A stretch of DNA of 33,792 nt from Chromera velia. Taxonomy: Eukaryota; Sar; Chromeraceae. Under the pieces are notes generated by a model. The model was not told where the DNA came from. It was given only the letters and a program-made list of their open reading frames with translations, and did no database searches. The translations under genes were made by a program, and so were the position numbers. The stretch covers positions 1 through 33,792 of the forward strand of contig JAHBMJ010005724.1 of NCBI GenBank assembly GCA_018398765.1. Reading direction: 5' to 3'. Below, piece after piece: positions 1 to 10,823 of this stretch. Position 1 is the first letter of the stretch. Each line of letters opens with the position of its first letter.

Positions 1-170
1 AACACAGAATAAAAGAATTCTGTATGAAAGTAAACGCATGACCTGTCCAACCAGCCTGATGGAGAATTCAAATTCATGCGTTTACTTTCATGCAGAACAC
101 AGAATAAAAGAATTCTGTATGAAAGTAAACGCATGACCTGTCCAACCGACCTGATAGAGAATTCAAATTC
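1..170. repeat. 95-bp tandem duplication with embedded inverted repeat
   Basis: About 75 bases starting at position 1 recur from position 96 (period 95) with only a few differences. The spacer holds an inverted copy: 75-97 is the reverse complement of 18-40 with one mismatch, and therefore also of 113-135. The block lies in the coding direction of the histidine kinase exon. The period is not a multiple of three, so two copies cannot both be read in the same frame. It could be a real rearrangement, an intron boundary, or an assembly artefact. Confidence 0.8.
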
Positions 171-1540
171 AAATTTCCCTGACGACACCTTCTCGAGATG
201 GAGCACGTCATTGCAGATTGAAGCCATTTGGTCGATTTGGGTTTGCACTGCCACCGAGATTTCATCCAGGGAACCTATTAGAGCAGCGACTCGGTCAGGA
301 GAGGAGGGAGTGGAAACAGGTTGTGCTGGTAAGGGGAGAGGAGAAGTCGAAGGGAGACGAAGGAGGAGGCCTCGTAGATCGGCGATCAATATCTGTTGTT
401 CACTCACTAACAGGCAGGCAGCTCCGAGTGGATTCCGAACCTGCAGATCGTTTTGTCAATACATGCGTGGGGAAAATTCCGCTTGAGCTCCAATTGATCT
501 TGCTTTACTTCCTACGGTCAAAAGACAAGCGTCTTCTTTTCTACATAAAGTCTTAAATGGTCTTCGCTGCAGATGCAGAAACGTTCTCTGCATACAGAAA
601 CCAGCCAATCAAGTGCATGGTATAGGAACCAAAAGAGGGAGAAAACAAACGCAACCAGATGGAAAGATGCAAGACAGACCTCGTGCATGATGTAGGAGAG
701 AAACGAGTGCTTTTCGTTCTCTGCGTTTTTCCTTGCCGCCTCGTTCTCCACAGCCGCGTTGAACGCCTCGTCCCTCACGTATCTGCACTCACTCAGTCCG
801 ACACACACTAGAATAACGTGCATGCATGGAATCTCTAGTCTCGTTTGTCTGTATTTCTTTCCATCACTGTGATAGCGTGCGAAAATCTGTTCACCTCGTG
901 AGAGAAAGAAAAAAACGTCCAATCACATTGTCCCTAAATCGGGGAAACTAAATTTTGTTTCATAATGACAGACGGACCTCAGACCAAACATGGTTGTAGT
1001 AGCTATCATCAAGGTCGCGAAGGTCTCCCCCAAATCCCCAGGAGCCCCATGTTCCTCAATGTACCGAAGCCGCATCGAGAGGAACCCCAAAATTACGTTC
1101 AAGGCCCAAAAACCGAAGGCCTCCTTACGGACCCCCTGGAACATACCTCCATAAGCCACGTGCCAAAAGAGAGCACAGCCATGGTGTAGCTGTACGGCTT
1201 GGCCCAGCGGGGGCAGTGAGGTCAGAATCAGCATTGAAAACCAAACTGTTGCAGAGAGACAGATGGAAAGCACCAGGTCCGCGTGTTGCGTGCTTTTGAC
1301 TGCGATTGAAGGGGTGATCCCGAAAGAGAGAAATGTCATCGATACGAAGACGAGGCAGGAAGGAGAGTACATTTGTGAGGGGCTGAAGAGCAGCCTGTTG
1401 ACCGGAATCAGGAGTGTGAGTGGAACAAAAACGTACAAAAATCGGTTTTTGATCTTTCCCAACTGCCGCACCAGCGTCAGGTTCTGAACGTCGTCTTCCG
1501 ACACTGCCCAGCTCCTCCACAGCTCTCTTAAAGTCTTCAT
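1..1540 (-). CDS. Membrane-bound (probably hybrid) histidine kinase HK1, 5' part, truncated by window edge
   Basis: Exons on the minus strand are 1540-978, 782-680 and 440 to beyond position 1; phases agree (AG|A at the first junction, phase 0 at the second) with donors gtccgt and gtctgt and acceptors gtgcag and ctgcag. Exon 1 (about 187 residues) is a hydrophobic region with roughly five to six membrane segments and no recognisable sensor domain. Exon 2 carries a helical linker and the start of the HisKA H-box, KHSFLSYIMHE, completed across the intron as VRNPLG, so the predicted phospho-accepting His is residue 221 (codon at 685-683). Exon 3 continues with the second HisKA helix (CNDVLHLEKV). 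The ATPase and any receiver domain lie outside the window; 'hybrid' is inferred from HK2 (17348-21426), which shares this architecture. Such kinases autophosphorylate on His and pass phosphate to an Asp. The ligand is unknown. A 95-bp duplication at 1-170 lies in the last visible exon, so the reading frame there is uncertain. Confidence 0.8.
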
Positions 1541-2242
1541 GGTGTCTGCTGATCCACTGATTCCACCCCCCTGCGGCGGTGGGTTCCCTCCCAGGCAACT
1601 GTTTTGTGAATTTCTTCAAATGGGCGCAGACTGAAATGACTGACCTACATCAAAAATTTCCAGTGGGGTTGTGTACCTTCAAACTGAAGCACTTCTTGCG
1701 GAGAAAGAGAGGCACTTTCACCTGCGGGAATGCTGCTGGAGGTGTCTTGGTTCAGTGTCACCGGACATCGCATTGACGGCAAGTTTATTCTGTGACATTG
1801 CGTTCAAAGTTCAAACCGCGGCCTGCAACGGCATTATTGCAGCTTCAGAGGCCCGGCCCACCGGGGCCCTGATCTCATGCAGAGGCCCCCTGCAGAGAAA
1901 CTGCGGAATGCCGGGGCACCACGAAAAATCTCAGCAGTTGACGCGTCACAATCATTGCGTCACATGCAAGAATCGCGCGACTGAGCTGCATGGAAGAGCC
2001 TGAATCTTCCTGCATATGGCTCTCTTCTTTTCTTAGCTCAGACTCAGTCTCACTCCCTCTCACTGTTGATATGTATTTGTCATCCGTCCTTTTCACTTGT
2101 ACTTCTTAGAGGTTTGGTGAGAGTTTCAAGCCGCGTTGCAGAAGAAAGTTGTTGGGACTTGGAGACGGGACCAAGCAGACTTCTTGAGGTGGCGTGGCTG
2201 CAGTGATCAGCGCTGAGCGTTCCGTCGCAGAGGGAAGGGACG
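1541..2242. promoter_or_regulatory. Divergent intergenic region between HK1 and the Nudix gene
   Basis: About 700 bases lie between two gene starts that point away from each other, so both promoters should be here. I see no clear TATA box and no AT-rich island. Short reading frames in this stretch have no family resemblance. A bidirectional promoter is inference from gene orientation only. Confidence 0.4.
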
Positions 2243-3679
2243 ATGATCTCTCAGCCTTCCGAAGGCAACCTCCAGGATCTGGTGAAGCAAAACGAAAGGG
2301 TGCCCGCGTCTGGCTTGATTCTTGTTGACCCTCAGGGTCCTTCCATTCTTCTGATTCTCCAGAAACAAAGGTGGAGGAGGGAGCCTTCTTGGAACATTCC
2401 GGGAGGACTTAGGGACAGAGGAGAGACGTCATGGGAAGCTGCACTGAGGGAATTCTCGGAGGAAGTGGGACAGAGCGCGCAGATCGAGCGCCACTTAGAG
2501 ACGATTCGAAAGAACAGGTTCGACTACCACGTGGCCGTGGGTTCGTGTAAGGCTGGGAAGAGGACCAGTGAAGCACTCACAAGCCGGTGGTTTCCTTTCG
2601 AGGAAATTCGAAAGATGGCTACGGACTCGGGTGTGGCCTTTCGATGCAACCCCACGAGAGAGGTGCTTCTGAATGTTGTGGATCGGTGGGAAGGGGGGGG
2701 GTATGAGAGGACCGGGAGAGAGGAGGCGGAGATGAATGCTGGGAAGGAAAAGAGGGGAGAGAAGGGGAGCTCCTCAAGAGAGATCAAGGGAGCCCGTGGC
2801 TCACTATCCCGTTGTTGGGCTTTGTGGTGGTGGGTCTGGGATGTGTTCCTTTGTGGTTTGGTGTCTTTTTTCTGTTGGGTGGTACCCGTGACAGTGAACG
2901 TTTCGATTGGGGTTTTGGTCTGGGCGTTGATTGAGTTGTGCTTTGTGGGTCTCGAGGTGGGTCGTGTGATTGTCCGTCTGCTTCTGTGGGTTTTGGGGCT
3001 GGGTGGTTGTGTAGTTGTGGGCATCGGGAAAAGACTCATGCGACTGGTATTTGTGGGTGACAATGTGCGTGCAGTGGGAGAGGGTAACTCAATTGGGCTT
3101 GGAAGAAAGGACGGAGAAGTGGTGAGAGGGGGAGGGCGGCAGGAATGGCGAGCCAGAAGAGGGGGTTTGCATGTTGGAGGAGGAAGGCAGAAAGAGGAGG
3201 AGTCACAGAAGAGAAGTCGGGAAGTCACTGATGATGCCAAAGCCCGAGACGATGAAAAGAGGAAAAGGGTTGAGAGAAAGGGGGAAGCCAAAGCCCGAGA
3301 CGATGAAAAGAGGAAAAGGGTTGAGAGAAAGGGGGAAGCCAAAGCCCGAGACGATGAAAAGAGTAAAAGGGTTGAGGGAAAGGGGAGAGGGCGGTCGTCG
3401 GCTCTTGTCTCCACTGAAGGCGACGTTGAAGGATCCCCTGTGGGTCTGTCTGCAAGAGTCACTTCTGTTGAAGGCCGGAGAAAAAGAGAACAGAAGACGC
3501 CTCGTGCTGTGAGAGAGGAAGAAAGGGAGAAAGAGCTTTACCCTGCGTCTGAAGTGATGAGGAAGTCAAGAGGTTGTGGGAAGAGACAGGGAGGTGTTGG
3601 AAGAAGGGAAGGGCTTAGAGGCGGGGGGGATGGCGAAGGGAGGAGGGGGAAGCCTGCGAAGGACGCAGGGAGGCCGTGA
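2243..3679 (+). CDS. Nudix hydrolase domain protein with C-terminal membrane segments and basic repeat tail
   Basis: One uninterrupted frame of 478 residues. Residues 20-150 form a Nudix hydrolase domain; the Nudix box is complete at 55-76 (G55, E61, then REFSEEVG at 69-76, matching GX5EX7REUXEEXG), so the metal-binding glutamates are present. Nudix enzymes hydrolyse nucleoside diphosphates linked to another moiety; the substrate cannot be told from this sequence. Residues 191-262 are very hydrophobic and W/V/L-rich, with about three possible membrane segments, which is unusual for this family. The tail is Lys/Arg/Glu-rich and holds three exact 17-residue repeats (residues 332-382). The start is the first ATG, just before the domain. 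Caution: the G-rich strand after about 2700 could be non-coding, with the true protein ending or splicing after the Nudix domain; the in-frame 51-bp repeat and open frame favour coding. It diverges from HK1. Confidence 0.72.
   Translation: MISQPSEGNLQDLVKQNERVPASGLILVDPQGPSILLILQKQRWRREPSWNIPGGLRDRGETSWEAALREFSEEVGQSAQIERHLETIRKNRFDYHVAVGSCKAGKRTSEALTSRWFPFEEIRKMATDSGVAFRCNPTREVLLNVVDRWEGGGYERTGREEAEMNAGKEKRGEKGSSSREIKGARGSLSRCWALWWWVWDVFLCGLVSFFCWVVPVTVNVSIGVLVWALIELCFVGLEVGRVIVRLLLWVLGLGGCVVVGIGKRLMRLVFVGDNVRAVGEGNSIGLGRKDGEVVRGGGRQEWRARRGGLHVGGGRQKEEESQKRSREVTDDAKARDDEKRKRVERKGEAKARDDEKRKRVERKGEAKARDDEKSKRVEGKGRGRSSALVSTEGDVEGSPVGLSARVTSVEGRRKREQKTPRAVREEEREKELYPASEVMRKSRGCGKRQGGVGRREGLRGGGDGEGRRGKPAKDAGRP
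3236..3388 (+). repeat. Three tandem 51-bp units within the Nudix protein tail
   Basis: Units start at 3236, 3287 and 3338. The first two are nearly identical and the third diverges at its end. Each encodes the 17-residue unit AKARDDEKRKRVERKGE, so the repeat keeps frame. It is a protein-coding minisatellite; there are no spacers, so it is not a CRISPR array. Confidence 0.9.
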
Positions 3680-5611
3680 TTGAATTTCTCTTTCGCCTTT
3701 TTGGTGTTCTCTCGGATTGAGCACTTCGGTGTTTTGGGGGTGAGTTGTTTAGAAGGGTGCGTTGCCATTCGTTGCCAATGGACATGCGGCTTCCGTTCCA
3801 TTCCTCTTTTTCTCTGAGAAAGGAAGTGAGTGGCATCTATCTTTTAGAGGAGAACGAGTTTTGTCAGGTTTGGTGGCAGAACACGGAGGAGCGGCCGGGT
3901 GGGTAAATTAGCCAGTTGGAAGAGGGAAGGGGGCACTGGCATGCAGAGGGATGGACGGATTGAGGGTTGCATGGATCGTTGGAAAGTTGGACGTGGATGG
4001 AGACGGTGAGCAGCAAAAAGGATGCTTCCCTTTCCCGTCACTCACCGCTTGTGTCACTCGTGCATGGTTGCATGAGTGAGTATCAGGACAAGAAAAATGA
4101 GTGCAATGAAACAAATGGATAGTGGGGAGGGAAGGAAGGAGTGAAGAATGGAAGAAAGGGAGGAAAGAAGGAGAGTAAAGGATCTTTTCTGAGTTCACAG
4201 GTGAAAGTATGCTCGAGGGATTTTCGCTTCTTCAAGTTTGTGTGTGTGGTGTTTTGGTGAGAGCACACTTGGGCGGCGGTCTGAGAGTCGGACATGGACC
4301 CTCTGACTGAACCTGTGCACACTGGGCCCGTGGAGGCCCGGAGAGACGATAAAAGTTGGTCTGGATGCTGCTTCCCTCTTTCCGAGGCAGATAGATGAAT
4401 TGGTGCTACATAGGACGTCAGGAAGGAGGGCGGTGCAACGTGTAGTCCGAGCTAGATCCGTCTGGTCTTTTTGTCTGTCTGATTTTGTCTTGGTCTGTGA
4501 AAGAGACGGGAGAAGAGATCTCATTCCTTTCCTTTCTTTCCTCAGCTAAGTTCCCGTCTGTCCATGCAAAAGTCCGAGCAGAAGGATCTCATGGCGATGC
4601 ATTGTTGTGCGAATGAAAGGGTACATGCATGCATAATAAGTGAATGAAGGCGAGAAGAGAAGAAGGAAAGAATGACGGTTGCATGCAAGCAAGTGTACCA
4701 AACAGTGAACTTTGGGAGAGACGTCAGAGTGTGGCCGGGGATTGACGCGGTCTCTCTTCATTAATCCATTCATCCGGCGGCGAGTCGCAGCCTTTTGACA
4801 CAGCGTGCATGCATGTATGGTGCTTCCGGTTTGGTTCTTATGCTTCTCGGGTATTTGCATGCTCTTGATGGGGGCAAAGACAAAAGAAGGAGGGGGCGGG
4901 AAGAAATGAAGTAGTCGTCTATCTCAGTGTCTTCCCAAATTTCTAATGGATTTACCGATTATTGCACATTTCGTTTTGGTGTATATGCGAGGGAAGAATC
5001 TGTCTTGAATCCCGTGCACTCTCCTGCCCTAGGCCCCTAGCTCCTGCCCTGCCCTCCTCTGAAGTACACACAACGTTCCTAAAACCCCCATCAATCCAGT
5101 CAGATGCATTCAGATGCGTGAAAACTGGGGTGAAAACAAATCTAGAAACGAATGTGGGCGGATGGATTGGTGGAGAAACACAGGCCCCCGGCCTGGCCCC
5201 ATGTCAGAGGGTCTTTAAAGTGTTTTTTAGAGTGTTTTTCAAGTAGGTTTACGCCACCTCTATTTATGCCAGTGCCATAATTTACGATCAAGTTTATAAC
5301 CGTTACCTTAGAGTTTTTCCCCTAGTTGTAGTAGAGTATACAGAACAACTAGTAGAGTAAACGAAACGGTTGAACTTTCAAAATTTTTACTCCAGTTTTT
5401 ATCAATTTTACGTTAATTAGACTCCACGATACGGTTGTCAGACACAAATTTTAAATCTAATTCTTCTGCAAAAGTTTATGCCACTGCGGCAGTGGTCTAA
5501 TAAATGTAATAAACTCTATCACCAGTCTCTATGTAAATGCCCTAGGGGCCTAGGTTGAATAGACAAACTCCATGACACGCTAGGTTGGCCAGGGCCTGCA
5601 TAGCTCACCGG
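3680..5611. other. Convergent intergenic region, no gene recognised
   Basis: The stretch lies between the 3' ends of the Nudix gene and the TRMO-type gene. From 3680 to about 4900 the plus strand is purine-rich (GGAAGG-type tracts around 4120-4180) with scattered TGCATGCA octamers (4626, 4806). From about 5240 to 5530 it is AT-rich. Short open frames on either strand have low-complexity composition and no family resemblance. The 3' untranslated regions of both genes probably lie here. Confidence 0.5.
5028..5554. repeat. Possible short inverted-repeat element (weak)
   Basis: The 13-mer CCTAGGCCCCTAG at 5028-5040 recurs as an exact reverse complement at 5542-5554, flanking a 527-base stretch whose right half is AT-rich. 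It could be a decayed miniature transposon with short terminal repeats. I see no clear target-site duplication, and the match does not extend past 13 bases, so chance is quite possible. Confidence 0.2.
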
Positions 5612-6408
5612 TCATTCTGTTTGCAAAGCTTCCTCTATTAATGTACGGGCTGATTTTACTTCTCCATTTTTTAACATAGCAGAAATTCTTTCCAAAACGG
5701 AAAGTGGAACACCGTGATCTCCCTGTCTCATTCTTTTTCCTCTTGTCGGCTGTGACTCAACACGCGAAGCTTCCAGCTGTCCACCGTCTGTTCCTTTCAC
5801 CCCGTTTCCAAGCCTAGTCATATTTTCTCCAACCCCGCCTTCAAAATTCTCTCTCTTCCGAAGGCCTTCGGCGACCTTCGAATGGAGCGCTTCGTTATCC
5901 GCAGGGACACGCAACAATTCGCGTAAAGGTCCAGAGTCTGCAGACACTCCAGCCTCACCTTCTTCCTTCTCACACCATGCAGGAAGCTTCTCGAACGCAA
6001 ACGCATCGCCCCCTCGCATGGCACGCTCGTCGTATCTCTCCAGCCATCTGCAGTCATCAAGGAAAGCAGAATTTGAAATTCCATTTTTGAGTATATATAC
6101 CATCCTCTCTGACCGATTGCATGTCTCGTCGTTTTCTCTTTCTACCTGCATGACGCACTCGATCGACTCTTCATGCTCACACCCTTAATTTCCCCGCATA
6201 TACATGCCATCTTCCTTCAATGCTCTGTATGTATGTATGTATGTATGTATGTATGTGCGTATGTAGGGTGGGGCAGAAGGAGAAAACAGACAGAGTGATG
6301 CATGAAAGACACTCACTGATGTATTCATTCCGACAAACAGCCGGACGAATACAGAAAAAGAAGAAAACACCAACAAGGCCACGAAGAGGGCATACGGACC
6401 GGCCGACA

Positions 6409-6442
<34 letters not shown>

Positions 6443-8763
6443 CCCGCTCCGAGCCTCTGGAAACGCATCACAATAGGGCACGTAAGGCTTCACGTCCAGC
6501 ACGGGGGTCCCGTCGAGGAAGTCGTGGCCGCAGATCCCGACGGTCCCATTTTTCGGATTCACCTCCGTCACCCTCACGGCAGAAAGACCGATTGGGTTGG
6601 GCCTGTGGGGCGCACGGGTGGAGAACACACCGAATCGCGTTGAGAGGCCCCGGGGGTAGACCTTCACTTTTGGACGCCAACCCTTCAATATTCATTCCAG
6701 TGGGAGGAGACAACAAAATACAATCGTTTTCTTACCGAGAACGAATGGTATTCTTAAATGACCTATGAGACACACAGGCAGGGATGCATGCATGTGAGCA
6801 GACATGCATTGAAATGCAGGGCAGAAAAAAACAAAATCAATTGCGAGACGAGACAATTAAAGGGAGGGTGAGCATATAGACGGACAGCCGGGCGGGCGGC
6901 GCCAAAGGTCATCACTTGAACAGCAGCACAGAAGGCATCCAACACCCGGCAGGCGCCCTCCCTCTCTGCAGGCAGGCCGCCCCCTTCTGTCCAGAATTTG
7001 AATTCATTACCATTCCATGCACACATGCAACGCAATTTGATCCCCTTTATTTTTGGTGCGTCTACCTGATTTAAATGGAGAACAGAAATTACCCAGACGT
7101 ATTCGAAGCCTTCGAGGTCTTGAAGGGAGAGCTCTGCAGGCAGTCCAAGGACACACATGAGAAAAGTCAATTGAGGAAACGAACACGAATCCAATACTCA
7201 CACCGGCCGAAGTACAAGCCTGCCCCCCCCACACACACAAAATGCGACTTGGACAGAGATTCGGACTGAAGGGGGAAAAGTTGGATGAGAGGAGAACAGA
7301 AAACAGGAAAAGTTTGTAAAGGAAAACAGAATGGAGGATACATATTTATCGGATGAAGTGAAGAAAAGGATAGGGGCAAGTATAAATAGGAAGTGCACCT
7401 GTGACCGAGAGGTGGAGAATGAGAAGGAATGGACAAGCGTTGAAAGATAGACGGACAGCTGCACATTCAGACCAAATATTTTCTTCCCAGACAGCCAGAC
7501 AGACCTGGGTGCACGTGTGGGAGAAATTGGATCGTCCCGTTTTGGGCACAACCGCCCAGGGTGCCCTCTGTGACGGGGGGTTGTCGTGGAGTCCCAAACC
7601 TCTCCTTGTACGGCGACCTGAAAGAAAAACAAGAAGGAAGAAGGAGACGGAAATTCCCCCCCAAGTCAGCCACTTGACCGTTCATGCAGTCATCCTATTT
7701 CGTCAGTGTGAAAGCACGTGCGCATGAATAAATCAGCAACTGAGTGAATGAGTGAGTGGCCACTAAACAGAGCAACGCCCCCCTCCCTTCATCTCCACCC
7801 GCACCATCCATCCATCAGATTCCACTCAACCCATCAGTCCCCAGCGGCCCCCTACCACCGCACTAAATCTGACTAACCAGACTAGAGGAAACAACGGAGA
7901 GAACTCCAGGCATCCACGCATTAAAGGAGTAAGCAGAACAGACTAGGATGCAGGCACCCCGAAGGAGAGAGAGAACTAAAACGAAGGACTTCGCACTCGC
8001 GTGTTGAGCGTGGACGGATGCGTCGAAGAAGAAAAGCAGAAGAGCCCTGCCGTCCCCGCTTTCCATCAAACTCCCCCCCACCCACCCAAATGCACCTGAC
8101 CGGACGACAGCCACGGGTCGGAGGCAGATGCCCGCCCCCTCCTCGTCTCCCCAGTCTCCTTTTGAAAGAAAATCGTCTGTATAGAAACGTCTCGGCCTCA
8201 ACGGACCTCTCTTCGGGTTCCCTCCCTTCCCTTTTGTCCTTCCTTTCACCCTCGTTTTTGTTTCCTCCCATTGTGAAGAGGGAGAAGAAGAAGCTTCCCT
8301 TTGTTCTGGGGTTTCTGTATAGGCCTCCTGTACCCCCCCCTCTTCTTCTCCTTTTTGTTTCTTCAGATCTGTCTTTCCTTCTGGGTGTGTCCATCGGCAC
8401 GTAGACGGGGGACGTCTGGTTCTGTAGGGATTGAAGCTCCTGACTCCTGCGGACGATATGGGAAACAACAGCATGCATGTGCTGTGCTGTGCCAGAGAAC
8501 ATGAGATGCAACGGACACGTATTACAAGAAGACTGGCTTCAGATAATCATTTTCACTCACTATGAACACGTGTGCACGCCATAGACCGAAACTGGGCATG
8601 AGAACTCACGCATTTGCGTTTGTGGTTTCGCACTTGTCCGAGACCCGAACGCACACGAGTGACCCTCCGGAGAAACGAAGCAGGGCGTCAGCAGAGGACT
8701 GCGAAGTCGTGAGAGTCCAATAGCAGCAAAGAGTCTCAAGGACATAAGAAGGAAACGGTACAT
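5612..8763 (-). CDS. TRMO: TsaA/TRMO-type tRNA (adenine N6)-methyltransferase with N-terminal membrane/targeting segment
   Basis: Minus-strand exon model: 8763-8610, 8446-8101, 7617-7505, 7133-7066, 6682-6444, 6137-5612. All phases agree and give 481 residues. The TsaA beta-barrel domain (about residues 160-300) is assembled across four exons: VRSPYKERFGTPRQP, then LEGFEYVWVISVLHLN, then GVFSTRAPHRPNPIGL (245-260), then DGTPVLDVKPYVPY (284-297). These are the hallmark motifs of TrmO/TRMO, which uses S-adenosylmethionine to N6-methylate t6A37 in tRNA-Thr. Exon 1 encodes a hydrophobic, arginine-containing N-terminus (about residues 1-30) that could be a membrane anchor or an organelle presequence. 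The last exon gives a charged C-terminal extension of about 170 residues with LPAWC and no domain I recognise. The final acceptor is uncertain: the stronger-looking site at 6145 would put a stop codon straight after the junction, while 6137 keeps the frame. The exon-4 acceptor (TTGAAG) is atypical. Confidence 0.85.
6226..6439. repeat. Microsatellites (GTAT)n and (AC)n in TRMO intron 5
   Basis: A run of about seven to eight GTAT units at 6226-6265 is followed, after non-repetitive sequence, by (AC)n at about 6409-6439. Both lie inside the last intron of the minus-strand TRMO gene; the (AC)n tract, read as (GT)n, begins directly after the 5' splice site. Confidence 0.85.
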
Positions 8764-9446
8764 TCTGGAGCTGCCGTCTTCCGAGAGGGCTTCATCTGAA
8801 TTGAATCACTTTCGTCTCGCCGTCTCCTTTGTTGGTGTTGCCGTCTCCTCGAAAGGTCTCATCTGTGATGAGACCAGGAAGTATCCCAGCGAGGAGACAA
8901 CGCTACTGGGTTAAGAGAGAAGATAGCGATGCCAATCCCATGCGTGAGAGCCGTCACGGAATTAGTATAGAGTATTGCAAACAATGCAAAGCAGCAAAGA
9001 TGCAGCAAAGGTGCCATTGACGGGGCCGATTATGCCGCCGCCGATATCCGCCGATAGCTGCATGTGCCAATTTAAACCTGTGGCAGGCATGCATGCGGGC
9101 GCGAGGTGCGAGCGTAGCTTTTGTTTTTCCGGTATTTTTTTCTACACGCGCAACAGACCGATACGCGCGTTCCAATCGAATGATTTGTCAGATGTGTTTC
9201 TGACTGCATGTGTCAGGCTGCCGACTCTGACATGTGTCTTTCACTTGTACCACCTTGCTCCTAGTCCATTGGACCTCAAACTGTCAGACGAAAACCATCG
9301 AAACGAAACTGCGTAAGCGGATCAGCGCAGAGTGCATCTTCTAAAACCAGAAGCTCACTCATTTTGGGGTTCCTTCAATTCCGTTGCGCATTTCCCCTCA
9401 AATCGACGAGCCCCCTATATAGCTCCCTTGCTGTCACTGCAGATCA
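8764..9446. promoter_or_regulatory. Divergent promoter region, TRMO / dioxygenase
   Basis: The two starts diverge across about 680 bases. A TATA-like CTATATAG at 9414-9421 lies about 26-33 bases upstream of the dioxygenase ATG at 9447, which could be a core promoter if the 5' UTR is extremely short, or chance. GC-rich CCGCCG runs lie near 9030-9050. No gene is recognised here. Confidence 0.4.
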
Positions 9447-10752
9447 ATGGGAGCAGGATCTTCGTCCTCGTCCCCTGCTGCAGTAGACAGTGCAGAACAG
9501 GAACAGCAGAAGCAGAAACAGAAAGCGATCTGCTGTTGTCAAGGGTCCCCTCCTTCTCGTCCTCTCTTTGAGATTATACGCAACTCCGTGTCCACAAAAG
9601 ACCTGAGGGCTCTCCAGAAATACATTGACGATGGAGGCTTGGGAGATGACCCAAGCAGTGACCACTTCATCAGGCGCACCAAGTCAATCGCCTTTGTGAT
9701 CAACATGGGCGAGAACCTGTACTCTTTGGAGCAGAATTTCTTCATTCAGTCAGAAGAGTACAATGACTTCTCTGGGGGGTACAAACGGACATACAGGAAG
9801 ATCACGGACGATACCATTCAGGGACCCCTGCTGATGACGATCAAACAATTCATCGACTACTACAACCTCCCGCAGAAGAGCGTCGTCCTCGCACAAATAC
9901 AGTCGTCCATAGTGGAGGCAGGTGGGTACATGTATATATAGGTATACATTCAAATTTGATTTGAACCGTTCCTCTTCTTCGTATGGACATATTGTTAGTA
10001 TGAGCACTTTTATTATCTTGAGTCACCTGTCCCCCTTTTCCGAATTCCCCTGTCCCTGTTTCTTTTTTTCCCTCTTGTTTTTCATTTTCTGCTCTCTCTT
10101 CTCCCATTTGATTCTGTCTCTCTCGCTCTCTTGCTTCATCTTTTTCTTCTCGTGCTTCTGAGGGTCTTTTCGGGCAGTTCGAAGCCCATTTTACACCCCG
10201 AGCTATAATATCAGCAGCAATGCGATGCACATCCTTTTTGTTCTGCCCATTGTTCTTTGTGTGTTTCTCACATTCTATATACCCCAACAAGCATTTTGAA
10301 ACAAAGAATGCTAAAACACAAATTAGTTTTTTTCTCCATTATTCTCATGCAGGCCAGTTTGATCCTCGGAGAGGGTCTATCACCGGCCAGGGCATCCACA
10401 CAGACGGCGCCAATCGCGCGATGCTCGTATGCATCCGTCGCACCAACTGCGAGGGCGCCTCAAACCAATTCCACCACACAGTAGACGGATGCAATCCCGC
10501 AAGCGACTCCACGGTGTTACACGACGGAGACGCGTGCATGTTCAAGGACGACTCAATATTCCATTACGTCTCCCAGGCAGCTCCAGCAGTTGTCGGTGAG
10601 AGGATGGAGAGATCTATGCTCATCCTGCACTGGCCTGCAGATCACTACCTTACCGGTCAGTTGCAGTTTCCGAGTGATGTGAGATGACCTGAATGAAGAA
10701 CAAGCGCAGCAAAATGAATTATTTTTCGTGAAGTTGGGCAAAGGACTGGTCT

Positions 10753-10823
<71 letters not shown>

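Noticed and set aside
3236-3388. CRISPR-like direct repeats
   Set aside because: The units are contiguous with no spacers, lie in frame in a coding region, and the genome is eukaryotic.
2524-3462. 312-residue minus-strand frame, Ser/Pro-rich
   Set aside because: It is the antisense shadow of the Nudix gene and its repeat; it has no domain and overlaps the conserved Nudix coding strand.
4962-5246. 94-residue plus-strand frame
   Set aside because: No family resemblance, odd composition and no splice or promoter support; it is likely a chance frame in intergenic DNA.
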